NCBI GenBank assembly: GCA_964570005.1
Contig: CAZMWE010000012.1
Coordinates: 1 to 30,150 of the forward strand
Source of the DNA: JAJZCD01 sp964570005
GTDB lineage: Bacteria > Patescibacteriota > Saccharimonadia > Saccharimonadales > UBA4665
DNA: 30,150 bases
Direction of reading: 5' to 3'
Below the pieces are notes generated by a model. It had not been told where the DNA came from, did no database searches, and saw only the letters and a program-made list of their open reading frames with translations. Each line of letters opens with the position of its first letter. The first letter of the stretch is position 1. The position numbers and the translations under genes are program-made. Below, one piece after another: positions 14,465 through 21,964 of this stretch.

Positions 14465-15030
14465 TCATCCGACAAGACGAAATGCGTATGCGAAGGCAAA
14501 CACCATGTGGGCTACACCCTGACTAGTAAACAGCATACTGGCCAGCTGCCCTGACTCGGGATCCACTCCATACAATCTGGCACGGCGGTTTGGATTATTC
14601 CGCGCGTTAATCTTCAGACACAGCAAACTAAAAGCCGGCTCGGCAATCAGCTTTTCATCCAAGGAATGTTCAAATGCACTTCTTTCGGCTGCCGACAAAC
14701 CATATGGCGGGTAGACTGGGGCGCTATGAGGCCACCACCAGCCCGACTAAGACTAAGGTGCAGCTCGTGATCGGCGTTATCCTCTGCAAACGTCACTTCA
14801 GCACCAACCGCGTACATTTCGCGAACGACTGTTCGCCCCAGATTCTCCTCGCGGAAAACCGGATGCCCAACGTTTTCACCAACGAACATTGGCCCTTCGT
14901 GGCCCTCGCAGACGACTCCTCCATTTGAAACTACGCGTGGCACAAGGAGCTTATCGACATGGGAACACGTGCGATCCATCAAGGGAGAATCATATTCCGC
15001 CGCGATTGTACCCAGATATAGGCTAGACAT
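14465..15030 (-). pseudogene. Frameshifted gene of unknown function
   Basis: From an ATG at 15030 (MSSLYLGTIAAEYDSPLMDR) a frame runs through CEGHEGPMFVGENVGH and HELHLSLSRAGGGLIAP, then turns to unlikely text and stops at 14647. At the same place another frame takes over with VYPPYGLSAAERSAFEHSL and goes on to EPAFSLLCLKI and a stop at 14465-14467. Adding one C to the C-run of the coding strand (GGGG at 14718-14721 on the plus strand) would join both into ~188 residues. A clear promoter precedes it. So either it is a recent pseudogene, a sequencing indel, or a programmed frameshift. I do not recognise the family. It sits between thyA and the kinase-led operon. Confidence 0.55.
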
Positions 15031-15042
15031 AATTTTATTCTC

Positions 15043-15071
15043 GTTATAACACCATGGAGTACCCGGAGCAA
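15043..15071 (-). promoter_or_regulatory. Promoter of the frameshifted gene
   Basis: On the minus strand TTGCTC (15066-15071), 17-bp spacer, TATAAC (15043-15048). The -10 ends 12 nt before the ATG at 15030. This supports 15030 as the start rather than the upstream ATG at 15084. Confidence 0.55.
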
Positions 15072-15104
15072 ATCTTACTGCCACTCGCAGCCATCGGAAT
15101 CATG

Positions 15105-15110
15105 TACACT
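15105..15110 (+). promoter_or_regulatory. -10 element of the APH/nucleotide operon
   Basis: TACACT ends 7 nt before the ATG at 15118, again the leaderless spacing. No good -35 was found. It lies ~35 bp from the divergent promoter at 15043-15071. Confidence 0.4.
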
Positions 15111-15117
15111 GGCCAGT

Positions 15118-16146
15118 ATGCTGCATGAACGGATTCTGGCAAAGTATGGATTAACTGATGCACGTTTGATAGCCGCGGAAAAGGGGTATAGGAATGAATC
15201 CTATGCCGCCGCGTTACCGGACGGTCGGCAAGTAAACATTATCATCTACAAGCGCGAAGCCGGCATATTAGCCACGCTCAGGCGGGCAAACCTAGTCGGA
15301 GATTACCTGGCTGCGCAGGACTTCCCAGCGCGGCGTCTCGCCGATGTACGCATTATACTGCTAGGCTCAGGATGCAGGATGCGGTACGCGGCGTTATACG
15401 AATATCTGCCCGGTCATACCATCCCGTGGGACAACTACACCATGGAGCGTCTGAAACAACTCGGTGCCATCATGAGTACCATGCATCAACTGCTAAAACA
15501 TGCTCCGTTCACACTAGAAAATCAAGTTGTCGCCGAATACACGGCAATCACCGCACGCATGCAGAAATATTTTATGGACAACGGTGTACAGCAGGCTATG
15601 CATACGAAATTGGGCTTGGAAGCGCGCGTTCCGCAAAGCTTTTTCAAGCTGCTCGCCGGATCTGCCGCCTTACCACATCAGCAGCCACTGCACATGGATT
15701 TCGTACGCGGCAACATCTTATTTGACAACGCAGCAAACATCACCGGTGTGCTGGATTTCGAGAAAGCGTCTCAAGGCCATCCGTTGTTCGACATCGCCCG
15801 CACAACAGCGTTTCTACTCGTAGACTGCAGGTACAAGACGCCATCGCAGATTCACAAATATTTTTTGATAAGCGGTTACAACAAACGCGGAACAGGCGAT
15901 TTTAAACTGACAGCCGCGAACGCAAGACTACTCGAACAGCTGATTGACCTGTTTCTGTTTTATGACTTTTATAAATTTCTACGTCACAACCCCTACGAAT
16001 CACTGCTGGAAAACGAACATTTTGTCCGCACGAGGGCGCTTCTTTTACAACGGCAGTTGCTTGCGAAGACCTCTAAAAACCCGCATACTAACACCGCAGA
16101 AGGAGAACAACTGCTGTGGCAACCACTTGGAAAAAACGGCTTATAG
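15118..16146 (+). CDS. Aminoglycoside phosphotransferase (APH)-fold small-molecule kinase
   Basis: A 342-residue protein with the APH/choline-kinase catalytic loop H192-x-D194-FVRGN199 (HMDFVRGNILF) and the metal-binding GVLDFEKA (D213), followed by the helical ARTTAFLLVD segment. The N-lobe is present (YKREAGILATLRRANLVGDY). The family phosphorylates small alcohols such as choline, homoserine or aminoglycosides; which one applies cannot be seen. It is the first gene of an overlapping set: its 3' end overlaps the nucleotidyltransferase start by 31 nt, so the kinase and nucleotidyltransferase may act in sequence (phosphorylation, then activation). Nothing in the sequence points to antibiotic resistance. 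Soluble, no signal peptide. Confidence 0.85.
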   Translation: MLHERILAKYGLTDARLIAAEKGYRNESYAAALPDGRQVNIIIYKREAGILATLRRANLVGDYLAAQDFPARRLADVRIILLGSGCRMRYAALYEYLPGHTIPWDNYTMERLKQLGAIMSTMHQLLKHAPFTLENQVVAEYTAITARMQKYFMDNGVQQAMHTKLGLEARVPQSFFKLLAGSAALPHQQPLHMDFVRGNILFDNAANITGVLDFEKASQGHPLFDIARTTAFLLVDCRYKTPSQIHKYFLISGYNKRGTGDFKLTAANARLLEQLIDLFLFYDFYKFLRHNPYESLLENEHFVRTRALLLQRQLLAKTSKNPHTNTAEGEQLLWQPLGKNGL

Positions 16147-16673
16147 CGCAGAGTGACCTCATGTCACTGCACGAGCAACTGAAAACAAAAGACAAGAAAA
16201 TCGTTTTCACCGCCGGGTCGTGGGACTTACTCCATGTGGGGCAGTGCCGCTATCTGGAAGAGGCTAAGGCGCAGGGCGACATTCTGGTTGTAGGTGTCAG
16301 TAGCAATGAGGCTATCCGCCGGGTCAAAGGTCAGAACAAACCCATTTTGGATGAAAAGATCCGCGCCGAAATGCTGACGTACTTACGTTCAGTCGATTTC
16401 GTGACCATCCTGCCCGAGCCCAGCTGCCAGCCTTCGCTCGGCTTACTTAAGCCAGATGTGTTCATTACCGTCAAAGAAGATTGGGCTGCAAACTACAAAG
16501 AGTCCAAAGAATATAAAACCGTTATAAAATACGGCGGCGAAGTCCAGGTCGTCGACCGGCAGTCCACGGCGCTCAGTACTACCAAAATCGTGCAGCGCGC
16601 CATCGGCGGCGAACTCGGCAGTATCTTCAAGGACTTTATGGAATTGCGCAAAGACCCATTAAAGGAACGCTAG
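16116..16673 (+). CDS. Cytidylyltransferase-like nucleotidyltransferase with altered HxGH motif
   Basis: A 185-residue protein of the RfaE/TagD-like nucleotidyltransferase group: FTAGSWDLLHVGQCRYLEEA, VVGVSSNEAIRRVKG, RAEMLTYLRSVDFV, GGEVQVVDRQS and the closing STTKIVQRA (ISSTxI-like). Where the family has the catalytic HxGH, this one reads H40-V-G-Q43, so the second His is Gln. The other elements are retained. In the family this His stabilises the transition state, so activity could be reduced or altered. GTG start with AAGGAG ~10 nt upstream; it overlaps the kinase by 31 nt, and its TAG shares one base with the GTG of the HIT gene. Likely acts on a phosphorylated product of the upstream kinase, as an inference. 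Confidence 0.85.
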   Translation: MATTWKKRLIAQSDLMSLHEQLKTKDKKIVFTAGSWDLLHVGQCRYLEEAKAQGDILVVGVSSNEAIRRVKGQNKPILDEKIRAEMLTYLRSVDFVTILPEPSCQPSLGLLKPDVFITVKEDWAANYKESKEYKTVIKYGGEVQVVDRQSTALSTTKIVQRAIGGELGSIFKDFMELRKDPLKER

Positions 16674-17206
16674 TGAAACTAACGCCCGAAGAACACGAAA
16701 AGCAGCTCTACTACCGTGATGCCCGTACCGGCGGCTATTACGGCAAAATCTGGACGTCAGTCGGCAAGTGCGTGTTCTGCGACCTGCGCGGTAAATACAT
16801 TGTGCATGAGGAAAACGGCATAGTACTCACCGTGGCATTGTTCGCCTACATTGACGGCAACGTCATGATTATACCGCGCCGCCATGTCAAAAGCGTCAAA
16901 GAGCTAACCGACAGCGAATGGGAAACAGTGCGTAAATTCATGTACATCGCCAAAAAAATTATCCGTAAAGCTTACGGACTCAAAGATATTCAGTACGTCA
17001 TCCGCGACGGCGGAGCAGCCGTCAACAGCACCGTACAGGACCATCTGCACATACACTGCATCCCATCTGACGCACCCGACCTTAGTATATGGAACTATCG
17101 CCAGCTCAAATATACGCCACTCGAAAATGCAGAACTCCTGCGTAAGCAGCGCAAGGCCATCATCAGCTTGAGCAAGCGCTTCGAGGAAAAGTATGGTGAC
17201 AGCTAA
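16673..17206 (+). CDS. HIT-family (histidine triad) nucleotide-binding protein
   Basis: A 177-residue protein with the histidine triad H124-L-H126-I-H128-C-I and an N-terminal C33-x-x-C36 pair (CVFCDLRGKYIV) as in zinc-binding HIT proteins. IIPRRHVKSVKEL and the following helix match the fold. HIT proteins hydrolyse or transfer nucleotidyl groups (AMP-amines, Ap4A-like dinucleotides, or nucleoside monophosphate sugars). The exact substrate is not evident. The normal second Cys/His pair of zinc-binding members is not obvious. The GTG start shares one base with the preceding TAG, and the deaminase gene starts 14 nt before its end; translational coupling across the operon is likely. Confidence 0.9.
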   Translation: MKLTPEEHEKQLYYRDARTGGYYGKIWTSVGKCVFCDLRGKYIVHEENGIVLTVALFAYIDGNVMIIPRRHVKSVKELTDSEWETVRKFMYIAKKIIRKAYGLKDIQYVIRDGGAAVNSTVQDHLHIHCIPSDAPDLSIWNYRQLKYTPLENAELLRKQRKAIISLSKRFEEKYGDS

Positions 17207-18260
17207 GCAGAAAGACCGCACCTTGACGAATGGCGCGGTAGGAGGGGAGCTCCGCCGCGCGGAAGAAGCCTTGAGCGGTGAGGCTCGGCGAGATTTGGGC
17301 GATAGCTTCACGTTTGATTGGACAGATCTGGCATTCGCCAGCAAAAAGCCGCTGAAAGACCTGCACGCCACATTTCTAGCCGCTCCACGTGCGCTTTCGG
17401 TGCAACGTTTTACGCAGATCATCAAAGAATATCTGCCCAAAGGCAATATGGTAGTCGGCATCGCTAAAGAATCATACGTACTCGGACTGGAAGGTTGCCC
17501 GCAGTTTGCCATGCTTGATGCGCAGGCCGTGCAGCCTGTTATTGACAAAGTAAATGCATCGGGCTCAAAACACAAAATATACACCCTGCGCTACAGCCAG
17601 CGCGATATCGTCTATATATATGAAAAAATCCCGTTCAGACAGGTGCTGCTAGTAAACGGTTCGTGGTACCACGGGTTCCACCATCGGCCCGAATATTATG
17701 CGCTTATCAATACTGGGACGCCATTCGATAAAATATCGCCGTTTAGTTCCGAGCAAGAAGCCAAAGACTTTGCCGCTAACACAGAGTTTCCTCCGCTGCC
17801 ATCAAATGGGCTATTCAGCAAAACTCAGATGATGGGCTTGGCCGGGCAAGCCGCCCGCCACTCCTACGACTACGCCGCCGCGCAAACCGGCTGTGCCGTC
17901 GGCCGCAAAAAAGGCGACAAATATGAACTGCTCGCCACCAGCCACAACCGCATTGTGCCTTACGAAGCCTATGCCATGCATTTTGGCTCCGAACGTGAAA
18001 AACATTTCTCTCCGGTCAACGATCTGAGCAACTACGACACCATACACTACGAAGTGGCCCTTCTGACGGATGCGCTCCAAAACAAACGGGACCTGTCTGG
18101 CGCAACCATTTTTGAAACCGTGCTATCATGCCCACACTGCGCGCGTATGCTTGCCGTCACCGGCATTACGGAGATTGTTTACAGCGAAGACCACTCCGAC
18201 GGCTACGCCTTAAAAATGCTTGAAGCCGCAGGCAAAACAGTAAGGAGGCTTGCCATATGA
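17193..18260 (+). CDS. dCMP/cytidine deaminase-like protein with novel N-terminal domain
   Basis: A 355-residue protein. The C-terminal ~130 residues form a zinc-dependent deaminase domain: H285-Y-E287 (the H[AV]E motif), then SC313-PH-C316ARM, with the neighbouring GCAVGRK and EIVYSEDHSDG matching dCMP/cytidine deaminase strands. Such enzymes convert dCMP or (deoxy)cytidine to the uracil form, feeding ThyA. The N-terminal ~215 residues are not recognised; they contain conserved-looking segments (YLPKGNMVVGIAKESYVLG, VLLVNGSWYHGFHHRPEYY) with many aromatic residues and His. The ATG at 17193 has AGGA just upstream and overlaps the HIT gene by 14 nt; its TGA overlaps the ATG of the reductase (ATGA). 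The position between HIT and DHFR supports a role in pyrimidine deoxynucleotides. Confidence 0.8.
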   Translation: MVTAKQKDRTLTNGAVGGELRRAEEALSGEARRDLGDSFTFDWTDLAFASKKPLKDLHATFLAAPRALSVQRFTQIIKEYLPKGNMVVGIAKESYVLGLEGCPQFAMLDAQAVQPVIDKVNASGSKHKIYTLRYSQRDIVYIYEKIPFRQVLLVNGSWYHGFHHRPEYYALINTGTPFDKISPFSSEQEAKDFAANTEFPPLPSNGLFSKTQMMGLAGQAARHSYDYAAAQTGCAVGRKKGDKYELLATSHNRIVPYEAYAMHFGSEREKHFSPVNDLSNYDTIHYEVALLTDALQNKRDLSGATIFETVLSCPHCARMLAVTGITEIVYSEDHSDGYALKMLEAAGKTVRRLAI

Positions 18261-18757
18261 AGACATTTATCATTGCCGCGATAACTGCCGATGGGTTTAT
18301 CGGCCGGGATAGCGGCCACACCGCCGACTGGACCGGCGGTGAAGATAAAAAGTTATTCGTAAGGCTAACTAAGGAAGCTGGTGTTATGATTATGGGCCGC
18401 CGCACCTTTGACACCATCGGCCGCGCCCTGCCAGGCCGCCGCACTATTGTTTACACTGGTCAGCCGGCAAGTGTGACCATCAAGGACATCGAGGCAACTA
18501 ATGAAAAGCCGGCGGCGTTACTCAAACGACTGGAAAGGGAGGGTAATCAGACCGTTGCCATCTGCGGCGGCGCCAGCATTTATGACTTATTCCTGCGCGC
18601 TGAGCTGGTTGATGAAATGTATCTAACCGTTACTCCTCGTCTCTTCGGTAAAGGGCTGCCGCTCTTTACTAGTACGCTCGACGTGTCATTACGCCTGTTG
18701 GAATCCACTTTGCTTGCCGACGGTTCTATATTGCTGCACTACGCCGTCTTAAAATAG
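18257..18757 (+). CDS. Dihydrofolate reductase-family protein
   Basis: A 166-residue protein of the DHFR/RibD C-terminal fold: FIIAAITADGFIGRD at the N-terminus, ADWTGGEDKKLF (position of the catalytic acid), VMIMGRRTFDTIGRALPGRR (the NADPH-binding MGRxTxxxIGRxLPGR segment), and AICGGASIYDLFL (the GGxxxY motif). Length is that of FolA (~160). As the neighbour of a thymidylate synthase and kinase, reduction of dihydrofolate formed by ThyA is the likely role, although a RibD-like reductase cannot be excluded, so no symbol is given. The start overlaps the preceding stop (ATGA), meaning strict co-translation. It ends the first part of the operon; tmk has its own promoter 22 bp downstream. Confidence 0.85.
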   Translation: MKTFIIAAITADGFIGRDSGHTADWTGGEDKKLFVRLTKEAGVMIMGRRTFDTIGRALPGRRTIVYTGQPASVTIKDIEATNEKPAALLKRLEREGNQTVAICGGASIYDLFLRAELVDEMYLTVTPRLFGKGLPLFTSTLDVSLRLLESTLLADGSILLHYAVLK

Positions 18758-18779
18758 CCCCGCGGTGTATTTTCTACAT

Positions 18780-18808
18780 TTGCAAAACCTGCAAACTGCT
18801 GGCACAAT
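18780..18808 (+). promoter_or_regulatory. Internal promoter of tmk
   Basis: TTGCAA (18780-18785), 17-bp spacer, CACAAT (18803-18808). Start near 18815, giving a ~40-nt leader with GGAGG before the ATG at 18855. Independent expression of tmk and the fusion gene is therefore likely. Confidence 0.5.
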
Positions 18809-18854
18809 AAGTCTGAGTTACGGTGTACATAAAATCGTGGAGGCGTAACGGACG

Positions 18855-19535
18855 ATGAGCACAGGGCTCTTTTTGTGTGTTGAAGGGAGTGACGGCAGTG
18901 GCAAAAGCACCCAACACAAGCTATTGGCGGAGCGCTTAGCAGCCGAGCATGTACCGATTCTCTCGGTAGATTTTCCACGCTATGGCCAGCCTTCTGCTGA
19001 GCTCGTGGAGCTCTACCTTCACAATGAGTTCGGCGATGCCACCAAGCTTGACTCCCGGCTCGCTTCATTACCTTATGCCATCGACCGCCTCGCGGCCAGC
19101 CCGGAAATAACCCAAGCGCTGGTAGCCGGTACCTGTGTCTTAGCCGATCGCTTCACCTCCTCCAATATGGCCCACCAAGGAGCAAAATTTTCCGCCAAGG
19201 TACAACGTGTCAGCTTTTTTAAGTGGCTGGCCCGGTTGGAATACAGCATTATGGGTATACCTGAGCCAGATTACCACTTCATACTGCACATTCCCGCCAA
19301 AGCCGCCCAGGAGCGCGTCCTGCGCAGGGCCGCACAGAATGACGGCCACACATTGGACGCTCACGAACTGGATCTGGATCACCTCAATCGGGCCGAAGAG
19401 GCGTATCTCGACCTGGCGCACACTTTTCCTAGCCGTTTTGGCCTGATAGAATGCATGGACGGCAAGCGTGCTCGCACCAGTAGGGAGATCCATGAAGAAA
19501 TCTGGCTTAAGGTAAAGGAGCTGATTGATGGCTAG
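18855..19535 (+). CDS. tmk: Thymidylate kinase
   Basis: A 226-residue dTMP kinase. The P-loop is EGSDGSGKST (residues 10-19), followed by VDFPRYGQPSAELVE (the dTMP-binding FPRYG), then the DR motif ADRFTSSNMAHQGAK and a lid with ERVLRRAAQNDGH. It converts dTMP to dTDP. Length is slightly above average (~210). GGAGG lies ~11 nt upstream of the ATG. The fusion gene that follows overlaps it by 8 nt, with its ribosome binding site AAAGGAG inside tmk, so the two are translationally linked. Confidence 0.95.
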   Translation: MSTGLFLCVEGSDGSGKSTQHKLLAERLAAEHVPILSVDFPRYGQPSAELVELYLHNEFGDATKLDSRLASLPYAIDRLAASPEITQALVAGTCVLADRFTSSNMAHQGAKFSAKVQRVSFFKWLARLEYSIMGIPEPDYHFILHIPAKAAQERVLRRAAQNDGHTLDAHELDLDHLNRAEEAYLDLAHTFPSRFGLIECMDGKRARTSREIHEEIWLKVKELIDG

Positions 19536-21933
19536 CGGAAAATACATCGCCATTGAGGGCATTAGCGGCGTCGGCAAAAGCGTCGTAATAGAGGGACTGG
19601 CGCGTGAGTTACAAGCCGCACAGATTCCAGTTCAAGTCATAACGGACGGCCGCCACTCGCCGGATATCACGGCCCAGGCTTTGCAGCGCATTATCGATGA
19701 CCCTCGCTACCCCATGAACACTCGTGCTGAGGTGCTGCTATACAATGCGGCCTATTCACAGATGTTCGAAGACATCGGGCGGATGGTTAATGCAGGGACT
19801 GTTTGCATTGTTGACCACAGCTACCTAACCACACTTGTCATGGAGTACTACGGCCGGGGTGACATCACCGATTACGCAACAGCCAACCAAATCATCCAGT
19901 ACGCTGTCGGCCATGCGCGGCCCGACTTACTGCTATTACTCGATGCACCGGTCAGTACCATAAAGGGACGGCTGGGAGCCGACCGGCAGAACGGCTTCGA
20001 CGAAGCCTACCAGGAACGCGTCCGGGCTGGATACCTCTGGGAAGCCAAACAGCGCAATCTGCCCATTGTGTATACTACTGATCCTGTGGATACAGTACTG
20101 GCCACCGCCTGGAAACTGGTCAGCAATGCCGTCGGTGTACCAGACAAAGATGCACTCTCCAGCGCTACCAGCGCACAATCGGTCGCTGAGGTGCTGGCCG
20201 CCAATCCGCCGACCAAGGTTGCCCCGGTGGAGCCCCCCATTACCACCACCCCGTCCGCGGCACCGAATAATCCCGTCAACTCCAGTGTCACCTCTGACAC
20301 TCCCGGGCAAAAAGCCGAAACTCCCGCCGAACCGTCGCTAACGCCGGCCGCAAACCACAAGCCGTCAACCCAAAAGCACGATGACAGCTCCGAAAACACC
20401 CCTGAAGCTAGGCAAGCCAACCTCGTCAAATACTTCACCAATACCACAGGTTCGGTATACGGTTTTAGTGATGATGCCACTCCCGCGATTGTGAGCGCAG
20501 CCCTGACGCGCTCCTCAAGCAACAACGGCAGTAATATCCGCGCAGCATTGCTGGACGAGCTCGCTGGCGACACTAGTCAGGAAGCCACTCCGCATCAGCA
20601 AGCTGTCACCACCTTCGATGCCGACCGTATACGGGAATTCATGGGCCACTCTATGGTAGTCGAGGACGTGAGCCAGCTGCTAGCAGCGACATTTAAACAA
20701 GGTGGATTGGTCACCTGCCTTGAGTTTGCCAGCCGCACAACGGATTTCTCCGGGAAGGACGCAAACGGCCACTACCGGTACGTTATCCCCGGCAGTCTCA
20801 AAGGCAGGCCGCGAAGTACCTACATCCGTACCATGAACCAGATCTTTGACACCTATGCCAAGCTGGTGGTGAGTGTTACGGCACACCTCCGCGCAACCTC
20901 GACCGTGCCTGCCAAGGAACAGGATGTCGCCTGGCGTAGCGCCACCAAGGCCCGGGCCTGCAGCATCGTCCGGCCGCTGTTACCAGTAGCTGCTGCCACT
21001 ACACTCGGCATCCGTGCCTCTGACCAGGTACTCGGCACGCTTGCCACAGACCTGTTGGATAATCACCTGCCGGAAGCCCGCAGTATCGGCCGGCAAATCG
21101 GGGACGAACTCCGCAAAATTGACGCGGCTATGGCTTCGGGCCAAGCTGAATCAGTCTCCACCGACAATACAGCAGCGGCCCGCGCAACAGTCCGCAAACC
21201 GTCTGCCGATTGGCTGCCAACGAACCACACCGCCGAAACTAAGCCGGTTACGCTAGCAAGCTACTCTCCGCGCAACGAACTCGATCTTGTTGCTGACATA
21301 TTGTACGCACATAGTGACCTTCCATTGCAAAAAATACAACAAGAGTCTGCCGGCTGGCCTTATCAGCGCAAAGTCGACATCCTTGCATCCTGCCTCAGTG
21401 GATACCAGGACGGTCAGCACACCCCGGGTCATGCCCTCGAAAAAATCCATTATAGTTTTGACCTGGTCAGCGATTTTGATACGTTTAGCGCTCTGCAATC
21501 ATACCCGATGGGTGAGGATACTGAGCGGCAGGGGCTTAGCCCGCGATTAGGCTACGAGGTACCTGCACCCATCGACGAAGCCGGCGCTACCGAAGCGTTT
21601 GAACAGTGTTTTGATTTGAGCCTGCAGCTCTATAGCGAACTGCAAGCGGCCGGGTTAGCCCCGGAAGCGCAGTATGCCACACTGCTCGGGCACAAACTCC
21701 GCTGGAAGACCACATATAATGCCCACGAGCTTGTTCAACTACGTGGACTGAATGCAGCTCGTCACGAAAGCCTAGGTCGCCGCAAGCTATTCCAGCAGAT
21801 ATATGCCGAGGTTTCAGAAGTTCATCCGATCATCGCAGGAACATTGCAGTTTGCCAACTCGAGGGAAAAGGTGGCAGCTAAAAAGGTTACCGCTAACAAC
21901 ACCCCCGAAGAGGCTGGCAGCGGGTCAACTTGA
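19528..21933 (+). CDS. Fusion of a thymidylate kinase-like domain with two ThyX-like domains
   Basis: About 801 residues. Residues 1-~205 are a second TMK-like P-loop domain (EGISGVGKS at 10-18; VDHSYLTTL in place of the DRY/DRF motif; LLLLLDAPVSTIKGR). A Pro/Ser/Thr/Ala-rich linker (~205-300) follows. Residues ~355-530 resemble flavin-dependent thymidylate synthase ThyX (CLEFASRTTDF, then ATKARACSIVRPLLPVAAAT and PEARSIGRQI), and ~640-780 look like a second ThyX-type domain (LSPRLGYEVPAP, LGHKLRWKTTYNAHELVQLR). The ThyX motif RHRxxSxNExSxR is not intact: the first domain has QGGLVTCLEFASR and the second SALQSYPMGED, lacking the RHR Arg/His. ThyX activity is therefore doubtful. ATG at 19528 with AAAGGAG 7 nt upstream is preferred over a TTG three bases earlier. 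It ends the dTTP block. Confidence 0.7.
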   Translation: MASGKYIAIEGISGVGKSVVIEGLARELQAAQIPVQVITDGRHSPDITAQALQRIIDDPRYPMNTRAEVLLYNAAYSQMFEDIGRMVNAGTVCIVDHSYLTTLVMEYYGRGDITDYATANQIIQYAVGHARPDLLLLLDAPVSTIKGRLGADRQNGFDEAYQERVRAGYLWEAKQRNLPIVYTTDPVDTVLATAWKLVSNAVGVPDKDALSSATSAQSVAEVLAANPPTKVAPVEPPITTTPSAAPNNPVNSSVTSDTPGQKAETPAEPSLTPAANHKPSTQKHDDSSENTPEARQANLVKYFTNTTGSVYGFSDDATPAIVSAALTRSSSNNGSNIRAALLDELAGDTSQEATPHQQAVTTFDADRIREFMGHSMVVEDVSQLLAATFKQGGLVTCLEFASRTTDFSGKDANGHYRYVIPGSLKGRPRSTYIRTMNQIFDTYAKLVVSVTAHLRATSTVPAKEQDVAWRSATKARACSIVRPLLPVAAATTLGIRASDQVLGTLATDLLDNHLPEARSIGRQIGDELRKIDAAMASGQAESVSTDNTAAARATVRKPSADWLPTNHTAETKPVTLASYSPRNELDLVADILYAHSDLPLQKIQQESAGWPYQRKVDILASCLSGYQDGQHTPGHALEKIHYSFDLVSDFDTFSALQSYPMGEDTERQGLSPRLGYEVPAPIDEAGATEAFEQCFDLSLQLYSELQAAGLAPEAQYATLLGHKLRWKTTYNAHELVQLRGLNAARHESLGRRKLFQQIYAEVSEVHPIIAGTLQFANSREKVAAKKVTANNTPEEAGSGST

Positions 21934-21958
21934 CATGATTAGCGTGAGCAAGTAACAT
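21930..21958 (+). promoter_or_regulatory. Promoter of the structured RNA/leader
   Basis: Perfect -35 TTGACA (21930-21935) overlapping the stop of the fusion gene, 17-bp spacer, TAACAT (21953-21958). Transcription would start near 21965, at the 5' end of the structured region. Confidence 0.55.
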
Positions 21959-21964
21959 AAGTAG

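Noticed and set aside
15118..16146. Antibiotic resistance gene
   Set aside because: The APH fold is shared by many metabolic kinases; context is metabolic and nothing indicates aminoglycoside specificity.
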